Shown here: piece after piece, positions 57,601 through 59,989 of the stretch
How the letters are laid out: every line of letters begins with the position of its first letter
How positions within the stretch are numbered: the first letter of the stretch is position 1
NCBI GenBank assembly: GCA_963693085.1
Contig: OY856410.1
Span: forward strand, 881,937,335-882,001,334
DNA: 64,000 nt
Reading direction: 5' to 3'
Origin: Alisma plantago-aquatica
Taxonomy: Eukaryota; Streptophyta; Magnoliopsida; Alismatales; Alismataceae
Translations under genes and position numbers: made by a program
The notes under the pieces: model-generated
What the model was told of the DNA's origin: nothing
What the model saw: the letters and a program-made list of their open reading frames with translations, nothing else
The model's database searches: none

Positions 57601-57817
57601 GATCGAAGCATCATCTGTAAGACAATATGTTCTTTGGAGTGTTGATGTGTAGGTCTAGTAAAACTGAGATGTCTTGTATTTAATTTAACAGGTCTTTGAT
57701 ATCTGCCACAAGATGAAGGCCCTTGCTGTGCTCTTTCGGCGAGGAAGAGTACCTCCTCCACCTGAGACGCTAGAGCTTAATCTGAAAGTCCGGAACCGGT
57801 CTTTGGAAGACGATTAA
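9088..57817 (+). CDS. Plastid-targeted DUF3110-like protein, five exons over 48.7 kb
   Basis: Joining 9088-9655, 24481-24580, 24658-24781, 57524-57616 and 57692-57817 gives 1011 bases: 336 residues and TAA. All junctions are GT–AG and phases match (1, 2, 0, 0). Residues 1-75 are Ser/Pro/Arg-rich with few acidic residues (ESLLPSPSSSLSPP, SSSASTFYNRR), a plastid transit peptide profile. Residues 75-165 are an acidic, low-conservation linker. Residues 185-336 form the conserved part: NPWREHSKPVYVLTHKENQL, an insertion, then GILVFEDENDAERYCDLL, IAEIEASSVFDICHKM and a Pro-rich tail. VYVL plus a FEDE-DAERY motif is the signature of DUF3110, found in cyanobacteria and plastids, with no enzymatic role known to me. 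The start is the first of four clustered in-frame ATGs (9088, 9094, 9100, 9106). The exon chain is very secure; the family name is likely but unproven. Confidence 0.88.
10147..10773 (-). repeat. LTR-like repeat A (pair with 12011-12654)
   Basis: The block begins TGTTAGGTT and ends just before CTTCCCTCAAACTACAC, which resembles the complement of a polypurine tract. It aligns along its length with 12011-12654: shared CAGTAAGGAGATAT, GGTTATACATGA and AGTCTCC..CTACTAGG words. Matching sequence continues some bases beyond both outer ends, so the exact LTR limits are uncertain. The orientation fits a minus-strand copia element. Confidence 0.6.
10849..11916. mobile_element. Candidate terminal-inverted-repeat element inside the LTR-flanking sequence
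   Basis: Comparing the sequence after LTR-like repeat A with that after repeat B shows an insertion here. Its ends are imperfect inverted repeats (left ATGGAGCACGGTTACTCC; right, reversed, CTATGAAGCACAGATATAG). Candidate 9-bp target copies are GTGGCCTCT and GTGGTCTTT, two mismatches apart. The left-end motif recurs internally near 11481. No coding sequence is recognisable. It could be a Mutator-like or hAT-like non-autonomous element. Confidence 0.45.
12011..12654 (-). repeat. LTR-like repeat B
   Basis: This is the second copy of the 10147-10773 repeat. It ends ATTGCA and is followed by CTCCCCCTCAAGCTACAC, whose complement is a good polypurine tract for a minus-strand copia. Copia RNase H remnants follow directly to the right, which supports the LTR reading. 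Confidence 0.65.
12655..13090 (-). pseudogene. Copia RT/RNase H relic next to LTR-like repeat B
   Basis: Minus-strand translation with stops and shifts gives DVDWDDSIGLRRSKKG-like and ATSRTTLGHY-like stretches. These resemble the RNase H end of Ty1-copia polyproteins (ADWAG..RRS, FTKGL..). The position between polypurine tract and RNase H is as expected for a minus-strand element. It is strongly decayed. Confidence 0.45.
13091..13713. other. Intron sequence between copia remnants, nothing recognised
   Basis: AT-rich sequence without convincing frames or terminal repeats. It includes a short GAAAGCTTGCTTTCGAGATA-type inverted word near 13317-13350. Confidence 0.4.
13714..14769 (-). mobile_element. 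Ty1-copia 3' part: LTR plus RT/RNase H, minus strand
   Basis: A 144-bp LTR (13714-13857, TG...CA) is followed by the complement of a polypurine tract (CTGCCCCTCAAGCTGG). Next comes pol: GRSISGYCVFVGGNLVSWKS, SSTESEYRAMALATCELLWV, CDNQDVVHIAQN, HERTKRIKVDCHF and LDDLFTKSLNG are hallmark copia RNase H/C-terminal motifs in one open frame (13865-14494). Further upstream RT sequence (TPIDPKVKL, GKLIYL) has shifts. The relic stops at the DDIVIIGHD motif, where the next element is inserted. The 5' part is not found. Confidence 0.85.
14770..16258 (+). mobile_element. Ty1-copia 5' part: LTR, tRNA-Met primer site, gag
   Basis: The LTR is 14770-14918 (TGTTAAC...TTTACA). Directly after it is TGGTATCAGAGC (14919-14930), the classic initiator-tRNA-Met primer binding site of plant copia elements. 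A GC-rich leader (14940-15400) leads to gag. The pol region and 3' LTR are missing. The element is cut off near 16258, where an AACTTCG-rich transposon starts. The left flank ATCAT is one target-site copy, but its partner is lost. Confidence 0.85.
15408..16229 (+). pseudogene. Copia gag with one nonsense codon
   Basis: The frame starts MADTKTSTIYNEMLPIPSIK and has the copia gag features KLNGKNYLLWMNAV, LVKTWLWGSMEPAIA and LEEYFGAIQAI..ELSYYLP. A zinc knuckle follows near the end (CTFCDKPGH), but its last cysteine is not in place. A TGA at 15687-15689 replaces the expected Trp of an EIWDVV motif. The frame is otherwise continuous from 15408 to 16229. Gag would form the RNA-packaging particle in the cytoplasm. 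Confidence 0.85.
16259..16934. mobile_element. AACTTCG-rich non-autonomous DNA transposon, copy 1
   Basis: The ends are inverted: CATGGAACATAACTTCG on the left, and CATGGTGCAGAACTTCG read from the right. Both subterminal zones are dense in CGAAGTT/AACTTCG in both orientations. A second, longer copy with the same end layout is at 38599-40246. No coding capacity is visible. The target duplication is unclear (GTCCTAG and GTCTAG are similar but differ by an indel), so hAT or Mutator affiliation is open. Confidence 0.65.
17038..17322 (+). CDS. Unrecognised 94-codon open frame
   Basis: The frame reads MPAFPVTFDGWYQWSVSGGY and continues with KITNQFWKKEPLFFQDAGKN, CGVVNAGKWLERL and DTLFYHVSTDQG. Composition is protein-like and richer in GC than its surroundings. 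I recognise no family. It may be a fragment of a gene carried in by a transposon, or coding debris of the truncated copia element to its left. A sequence with three repeats of a CATGCTTACA-type word precedes it (16990-17045). Confidence 0.2.
   Translation: MPAFPVTFDGWYQWSVSGGYEKKQPPRHAAGVDVAKITNQFWKKEPLFFQDAGKNHGLKREGCGVVNAGKWLERLEVPGRVVDTLFYHVSTDQG
17466..17700. repeat. Direct repeat partner of 23909-24140
   Basis: Sequence from CCTATACTTGACCTTCAATC to GTAAGTAGATA is repeated, clearly related, immediately to the right of the gypsy element. The retroelement therefore lies between two copies of its own flank. Confidence 0.75.
17739..19331 (-). repeat. 3' LTR of the gag-only gypsy element
   Basis: It pairs with 22370-23908. 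It contains variants of AACACGRCGTGTTG-like inverted words (18830-19080), present more sparsely in the other LTR (23415-23660). Open frames inside (for example at 18559 and 18937) have counterparts in the other LTR and are not host genes. Confidence 0.88.
19332..22369 (-). pseudogene. Interior of the gypsy element with gag remnant
   Basis: At 21668-22042 (minus) the frame reads MEDDRPFKDF and then NKFGGTPMEDSNLHIAKFLQ, LYPFTLRNRAKAWLTSLSKK and ILKAFLVRYFLP. These are the order and spacing of the Retrotrans_gag domain in Athila/Tat-type gypsy elements. Other minus frames (20533-20796, 20897-21316, Gln/His-rich) lie downstream and would be the gag C-terminus or linker, broken by stops. No pol motif was seen. 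A segment at 19735-20090 resembles 28400-28760 in intron 3 and may be a smaller insertion. Confidence 0.75.
22370..23908 (-). repeat. 5' LTR of the gag-only gypsy element
   Basis: It pairs with 17739-19331. The minus-strand 3' end is GTGCTAACA, followed two bases later by the primer-site-like sequence in the interior. Confidence 0.88.
23909..24140. repeat. Direct repeat partner of 17466-17700
   Basis: It starts CCTATACTTTTACCTTTAATC directly at the LTR end and stays alignable with the left partner to about GTAAGTAGATAG. It marks an older local duplication or an exchange between two insertions. Confidence 0.75.
24481..24580 (+). CDS. Exon 2 of the DUF3110-like gene
   Basis: It completes the split codon (G|TC, Val) and encodes LESNPWREHSKPVYVLTHKE and onward to RRSH. 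The donor AG|GTGGGT is at 24581. Intron 2 (24581-24657, 77 bp) ends CTGTTTGCAG. Confidence 0.9.
24658..24781 (+). CDS. Exon 3 of the DUF3110-like gene
   Basis: It encodes SVVERELGLLFSKQKGAG, then KSTLERNRNKFHMLVEDIRE and GIL. It ends on a whole codon at CTT|GTAAGT, a near-perfect donor. Confidence 0.9.
25262..26260. mobile_element. Possible DNA transposon with inverted ends enclosing an RTE LINE tail
   Basis: The left GGGGGTGGGCATACTTCG resembles the right end read in reverse (GAGTTGGGAAAAACACGAAG). Both are followed inward by GTTTGGTTT-type words in opposite orientation. The target duplication is not clear. It is a weak call. Confidence 0.3.
25745..26040 (-). mobile_element. RTE-type LINE 3' end with ATC/GAT tail
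   Basis: ATCAACTACATGTATCCTTC and the following TTTTCC..ATTATGGG-like words match the RTE LINE fragment at 31205 in the same orientation. The (ATC)n-like run at 25767-25812 is the microsatellite tail such LINEs carry instead of poly(A). Confidence 0.55.
26804..27636 (+). mobile_element. Complete Cassandra TRIM retrotransposon (5S-derived LTRs)
   Basis: LTRs are 26804-27094 and 27345-27636. A perfect 5-bp target duplication CCTAT (26799-26803, 27637-27641) flanks them. Each LTR contains a segment closely resembling plant 5S rRNA (GGTTAAGCGTGCTCA, AGTAGTACTAGGATGGGTGA). The interior is 250 bp: TGGCACCAAAG just inside the left LTR as a tRNA-Met-like primer site and AGTGGGGGAGA before the right LTR as polypurine tract. 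There is no coding sequence. These are the defining traits of Cassandra, which is mobilised by other elements' proteins. Confidence 0.93.
26896..26995 (+). promoter_or_regulatory. 5S rRNA-like internal promoter segment in the Cassandra left LTR
   Basis: The stretch from GGGAGCCC to GGCTTGCGC follows the plant 5S rRNA order, including the region holding the box A/intermediate element/box C signals (TAAGCGTGCT, GTAGTACTAGGATGGGTGAC). In Cassandra this is known to act as an RNA polymerase III promoter. Equivalent segments are in the right LTR (27437-27535) and the solo LTR (52432-52530). Confidence 0.75.
28314..29159. other. Intron sequence between Mutator-like elements
   Basis: AT-rich sequence. 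The part around 28560-28760 resembles 19880-20060 in intron 1 (GTTGGATATGTGGAGGGGG and the following 150 bases), so a shared small repeat is likely. No gene seen. Confidence 0.4.
29169..30033. mobile_element. Mutator-like non-autonomous element with perfect 9-bp target duplication
   Basis: ATGTGACAC occurs at 29160-29168 and again at 30034-30042. Between them the ends are inverted (AAGGAAGCATGGACAC; reversed right end CTAGGAAGCAAGGACAC). GGACAC/GTGTCC words crowd both subterminal zones. It has no coding capacity and shares its end structure with 26486-28313. Confidence 0.82.
30252..30484. repeat. Tandem duplication of about 118 bp
   Basis: Sequence from CATATATATGATTAGAAAAG to TTGTTAATAA is present twice in tandem with a handful of differences. 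It is AT-rich with no gene. Confidence 0.9.
30485..31204. other. AT-rich intron sequence, nothing recognised
   Basis: No long frame, terminal repeat or protein similarity was found. Confidence 0.4.
31205..31850 (-). pseudogene. RTE-type LINE, C-terminal part of the polyprotein
   Basis: Minus-strand translation gives VLYGSKCWTLKKQGINKMNV, QVWRCMCGKTRKD and KVGVVSIEDKLCEGLHRWHE. This is the conserved block after the RT domain in plant RTE LINEs (LYGSECW.LKK..., MLRWMCGKTRKDRIRN, RWFGHV). Stops occur in frame. The element is 5'-truncated near 31850. Confidence 0.75.
31851..33420. other. Low-information stretch, no gene assigned
   Basis: Several 60-85 codon frames on both strands overlap each other between 32120 and 32640. 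None shows a recognisable motif. They may be decayed retroelement coding sequence. Confidence 0.3.
33426..33740. repeat. Tandem duplication of about 160 bp
   Basis: The unit starts AGCCCATCACCG(T/A)GTTGCC and ends around AAAGACAAATGACC. It occurs at 33428-33585 and 33591-33740 with moderate divergence. Confidence 0.85.
35157..36515 (-). pseudogene. Copia reverse transcriptase–RNase H, long open frame
   Basis: Continuous translation from about 36515 reads EKPPHECKPVGCRWVYAVKY and continues with ARLVAKGYSQTYGIDYFETF, LDVKNAFMYGDLQEEVYMEQ, CIYGLKKSPRAWF and the catalytic VYVDDIVLSGSD. The RNase H part follows (SGYCTYVGGNLVTWRSKKQN, EYRAMAHTACELLW, HERTKK). It copies RNA into DNA in family members. 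The C-terminal end is shifted after HERTKKL, and the frame is fused at its start to the gag leader by a deletion. No Met codon begins the RT part, so the protein could be made only by other means. The frame is surprisingly long for a broken element. Confidence 0.9.
36440..37040 (-). other. Copia leader and gag start with the deletion junction
   Basis: Minus strand: after the primer site comes a GC-rich leader (36560-37020). Then an ATG at 36559 opens MASSHEDLRRQVTTVKLDGR, a typical copia gag start. Within about 60 bases the RT frame begins, in a different phase, so gag is joined to RT at about 36500. Frames on the plus strand in the GC-rich leader are not regarded as genes. Confidence 0.75.
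38599..40246. mobile_element. AACTTCG-rich non-autonomous DNA transposon, copy 2
   Basis: The ends match copy 1 (left ATGGAACTAAACTTC; reversed right GCATGGTGCAAGACATC). Flanks TGGCGTGC (38591-38598) and TGGCATGC (40247-40254) are a probable 8-bp target duplication with one mismatch, which would favour hAT. The extra kilobase relative to copy 1 includes AT-rich sequence and a CCTCGACATCGATGTT-rich patch at 38950-39060, possibly a nested element. No transposase. Confidence 0.65.
40260..41039. other. AT-rich intron sequence, nothing recognised
   Basis: An 80-codon plus-strand frame (40803-41042) has no recognisable motif and is rich in Met/Ile/Tyr as expected of AT-rich chance frames. Confidence 0.35.
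41040..43000 (-). pseudogene. Decayed copia RT/RNase H, split by a DNA transposon
   Basis: Minus strand, right to left: an RT trace at 42700-42850 (NMVYRLHKSN followed by QTVTW in another frame), then GNRVSWKGKK near 42110, then MTHT at about 42050. After the inserted element it resumes with ACELLYG (41350), GNLAAIHTLHLIQNFMKEL and SEDKLAGFLTKF. These correspond to copia GNLVSWKSKK, MAHTACELLW, DNQAAIHIASNPVFHERTKH and SEDQLADMLTK. Many stops. LTRs were not found. Confidence 0.65.
41371..42035. mobile_element. DNA transposon inserted in the copia RNase H relic
   Basis: The reading frame of the copia relic breaks here between THT and ACELL. Ends are inverted (TTAGTTGTC; reversed right end GTAGTTGTC). 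Flanks ACTCACATGC and ACTCACCTGT (41361-41370, 42036-42045) look like a target duplication of 8-10 bp with two differences. The interior is a field of TAGGTC/AATTAGGT words, with GCCTAGGC near both ends. No coding sequence. It may be a Mutator-like or hAT-like family. Confidence 0.65.
43001..43699. other. Intron sequence left of CACTA-2
   Basis: It may hold further decayed copia sequence; a 105-codon minus-strand frame at 43131-43448 shows no motif I recognise. The target-site base triplet AAT of CACTA-2 is at 43700-43702. Confidence 0.35.
43703..44100. repeat. Left terminus and subterminal repeats of CACTA-2
   Basis: CGTCGGTT and AACCGACG alternate in direct and inverted order, several as close hairpin pairs (for example GTCGTCGGTT...AAACCGACGC). 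These are the probable binding sites for the element's accessory protein. Confidence 0.88.
44225..44465. repeat. Degenerate tandem repeats near the left end of CACTA-2
   Basis: About four units of 50-60 bases share CATTCACACACATGTA, and several continue with ACCTGCAGTTCCATTCATTC. They lie just beyond the second gene. Confidence 0.75.
44830..45992 (-). pseudogene. Ulp1-like (C48) protease exons of the CACTA second gene
   Basis: Exons on the minus strand: 45663-45992 (Pro-rich PPPPPPLPEVPRW, then IWIGEYPENCPMIVS), 45395-45560 (LISSMISCVHKDPSSVTLYC, IIAPFNVE), 45188-45325 (KHWEILVVVP, YYLD) and about 44860-44950 (QDNGWACGYYVIRYM). The order APFN, HW, LD, Q, C is that of Ulp1 SUMO-protease-like domains. 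Members cleave SUMO or related linkages, but for transposon copies the substrate is unknown. Confidence 0.75.
46954..48867 (+). pseudogene. L1 ORF2 C-terminal half: RT thumb, zf-RVT, RNase H-like
   Basis: One frame from 46954 to TAG at 48865-48867 has a single internal TGA (47428-47430). It reads GVPMKIGRTK, WKARLLSFSGRKMLI, RFLWADRSDHNRKAWIGWSR and GGLGLSTIHATNEAFLAKAC, which is the region after the plant L1 RT catalytic core. The zf-RVT follows (KFSLRSVKDIL, MRMRCCIPLASMCSCCEE with CHLLF). Last comes a RNase H-like tail (RWVPPDLHNLKMNISIGRSK, AFRAWLKTSADLAYLQACMV) in which the first catalytic Asp (normally NxDGA) appears lost. Near-intact coding suggests recent arrival. Confidence 0.88.
46954..49089 (+). 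mobile_element. 5'-truncated L1 LINE nested in CACTA-2, with poly(A)
   Basis: It runs opposite to the CACTA genes. It begins within the RT C-terminal region (GVPMKIGRTKLEDFEYL) and ends with a 3' untranslated part and an A9 run at 49081-49089. It splits the second CACTA gene. A 25-base word is repeated exactly at 46879-46903 and 46929-46953, at the 5' junction. I could not match it to sequence after the poly(A), so a normal target duplication is not evident. Confidence 0.88.
50540..51069. mobile_element. PIF/Harbinger-type MITE inside the transposase gene
   Basis: 530 bp. Ends GGCCCTGTTTAGTAGGGTG and, reversed, GGGCATGTTAAGTAGGATG. Target duplication TAA (50537-50539, 51070-51072). Removing the element and one TAA restores the codons for GFTLVNFEKIG in the TNP2 frame, which proves its limits. 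No coding sequence. The GGCCCTGTTT end and 3-bp TAA/TTA target are those of Tourist-like elements. Confidence 0.9.
52342..52632 (-). mobile_element. Cassandra solo LTR inside the transposase gene
   Basis: TGTAACGTCC...GCGTTACA, with target copies TGCAT at 52337-52341 and 52633-52637. It matches the LTRs at 26804 and 27345 throughout, including the 5S-like part. Relative to the CACTA transposase it is antisense. Excision in silico restores ATGCATGTTGAGAAA, the DVMHVEKN motif. A single LTR with a perfect target duplication indicates LTR–LTR recombination after insertion. Confidence 0.93.
54386..54608. repeat. Long inverted repeat upstream of the CACTA-2 transposase
   Basis: TTGAACACATAATCTCACT near 54393 pairs with AGTGAGATTAAGTGTTCAAG ending at 54605, and inner parts pair imperfectly. 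It is orthologous in position to 1701-1890. The arms have diverged more here, with about 30 extra bases at the centre. Confidence 0.8.
54660..55560. other. Leader/promoter zone of CACTA-2 with a GC-rich repeat block
   Basis: 54660-55195 is AT-rich without a gene. 55200-55500 is GC-rich, with repeats of CTCAAGCGGCCGGTGAGC and CGTCCTCAGGC. Its frames are low complexity. Position equals the GC-rich block of CACTA-1, but the repeat unit is different. Confidence 0.6.
55555..56211. repeat. Right subterminal repeats and terminus of CACTA-2
   Basis: Many GTCGGTTTTT and AACCGACG words, plus variants with GTTGTCGGT, continue up to the CACTA end at 56211. Confidence 0.88.
56215..57523. other. 3' part of intron 3, no transposon recognised
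   Basis: AT-rich sequence without terminal repeats or protein similarity. It probably belongs to the original intron and ends in the acceptor at 57523. Confidence 0.45.
57524..57616 (+). CDS. Exon 4 of the DUF3110-like gene
   Basis: 31 whole codons: VFEDENDAERYCDLLQGGKG, then CEGIAEIEASS. It carries the most recognisable motif of the protein. Donor TCT|GTAAGA. Intron 4 is 57617-57691 (75 bp) and ends TTTAACAG. Confidence 0.9.
57692..57817 (+). CDS. Exon 5 of the DUF3110-like gene
   Basis: 41 codons plus TAA (57815-57817): VFDICHKMKALAVLFRRGRV, then PPPPETLELNLKVRNRSLED and a final Asp. No AATAAA is obvious in the next 200 bases; AATGTATT near 57870 is a weak alternative. Confidence 0.9.
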   Translation, partial: VFDICHKMKALAVLFRRGRVPPPPETLELNLKVRNRSLEDD

Positions 57818-58083
57818 TGTTTTCATGTTTAGATGCGACACGGCCTCGTCATACACTGTACTTTCGTAAAATGTATTCTGCTTGCTGCCTTTGGATCATT
57901 GATAGTTGTATATGTATCAAACTTGTAGCTAAGACTCTGGAGCATCGACTCCCCTAGTACCCTGTGGATTATTCATTGTTGCATTTGTATAGAAAACTTG
58001 CAGCTAAGATGGCGCTGCAGTATTAATTTAAACGACAATTTGAAGCACCCGTTGTAAGATCTATTGCCTACTGGACATGACAT
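57818..58083 (+). other. Probable 3' untranslated region and downstream flank
   Basis: T-rich sequence with TTGTATATGTATC-like words, typical of plant 3' ends. The cleavage site cannot be fixed. Confidence 0.4.
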
Positions 58084-58396
58084 GTATGAGGATTGTGTTT
58101 TCATCTCACCAGCCAACTAGCCGACACATGGAATGACGTCGAATGTGAAACCTCAAATAGAAATTGATACGTCTGTTTAAGCTTCTCAGCCCTCTGGTCA
58201 GCTACTCACTCGTAATGTTAACATGTACTCGTAGATATAACAAGGATGTATTTTTATCTCATCCAGCTAACTAGTCTGACACATGGAATGATGTCGAATG
58301 TGAAAACTTGAATAGAAACTGATACCTCTGTTTAAGCTTCTCAGCACCTCTGTTCAGCTCCTCACTCGTTAACATGAACTCTTAGATATAACAAGT
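58084..58396. repeat. Tandem duplication of about 150 bp downstream of the gene
   Basis: GACACATGGAATGA(C/T)GTCGAATGTG and the following bases through AGATATAACAAG are present twice with some 10 percent difference by eye. Confidence 0.85.
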
Positions 58397-58738
58397 GATA
58401 CTAACACCAGTCTTCTAAAAAAGATACCCACACCAATTTTCTTCCACAACTTACATTAACGTGACCTTTTTTGAATGGTATTTCTACGTGTCCGATATGT
58501 GGGTATATTAGTCTTATAGATTGAAAAAGAATGCTAATGAAATGTGTTTGAACATAAGCCGCACACTTCAACCACTACCGCTAGTGTTGTTGGCTGTAGT
58601 GATATATATATAGAAACATATCTATATGGCACATACAAATGAGGGGCAGGTAATCGTTCTCACATGAATTGAGCATGATAAATGTATGTAAATAAATGGA
58701 TGAAATTGATGTACCCCTCATTAATTGAAATGTGTACG

Positions 58739-58808
<70 letters not shown>

Positions 58809-59985
58809 CAATCTAGCAAACTATGGACAGATTTTTATTGTTTTCTATGTTGCGTCAACTAGATATACAATTCAATAGTATGATCTTAATATCCACCCAA
58901 GATAAGGTTTAAGCTAAATTTCAGCTTGTTTAAATGCTATGAGACTGTCCATCTAATGTATAGAAAAGTTGAGTTCTAGGAAAGTTTCAGCTACTGACTT
59001 TTTTAAAGTTTCGATGCAAGGGATGTAGTTGTCTAGGTATAAAATCAACAAACATGATACATATATTGAGCCCCTTCGATTTGAAAACTCCCACTCAAGG
59101 TAGATGACATATATTACCAATATATTAAAAACATTTAAGATAACTAGAACTTTCATTAAGATTTCAGTTTTAGCATGATACTAATATATTGCTTGACTGA
59201 GATCCAATAAATACATTATATGCATGAAATTACCAGTCTAGTTTGTAAACTATAGTTAAGCCAATATAAGATCTCATGCAACTAGATAATCATACATTTG
59301 CTTACAATGCTTTGGAACCTACAAGTAAACAGAATTAATCGTTTTCTGATTTTTCCTTATTAACTTAGCTTGCACCAACCTATTTACCAGTAAATGATCC
59401 CATCCAACTATCCCTCTGTACAAATCTCAGTTTTACCAGTACCCACTAAAAGTATACCCCTCATTCTGGACGAGTATATACAACTATAGCGACTCACCGA
59501 CCAACTACCTACTTATCAATTGTCCCGAACTTAGCTACTTAGTAACCTACACTTTTCACATCATTATAACATAAGGTGGTGATGTTGACTTTCATAACAC
59601 GCCAAGTCGGTAGACTCCATTACTGTCTTACCAATATATTCTAATATCCATTATTATTCATCAGGGCTGTTGTAACAACTAGAGCTACGTGCTCTTTTCC
59701 CACTCTTGGTGAGGTTGCACACTCATCATCAGGTCATTTCAACGAAGCTGTGGGTACCCCACAATATGAGGATCCTCAATTTCCCATGTAAACTCGTACA
59801 TTTATAATTTTGGGAATCTTTTCATGGCTGGTATGCCCCTACAAGAGAACCCATTTCACTTACCTCTCTATTAGACATTTGAAACCTTTACAGCGCTAGA
59901 GCTTCTCGTTCCTATCACTAAAGATGGTTCCTTTTCTATTATGTATCAAAATTTCACATCTTTCAGAACATATTTCTGTAAAAAG
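58397..59985. other. Downstream flank, no gene recognised
   Basis: AT-rich. Apart from the (GA)n tract at 58740-58806, nothing but short chance frames was seen. Confidence 0.4.
58740..58806. repeat. (GA)n microsatellite, about 33 units
   Basis: An uninterrupted GA run lies about 0.9 kb beyond the stop codon. Frames that read SLSL through it are artefacts. Confidence 0.98.
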
Positions 59986-59989
59986 GACC

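Noticed and set aside
58581..58811. Minus-strand frame with a long Ser-Leu repeat
   Set aside because: It is a direct reading of the GA microsatellite.
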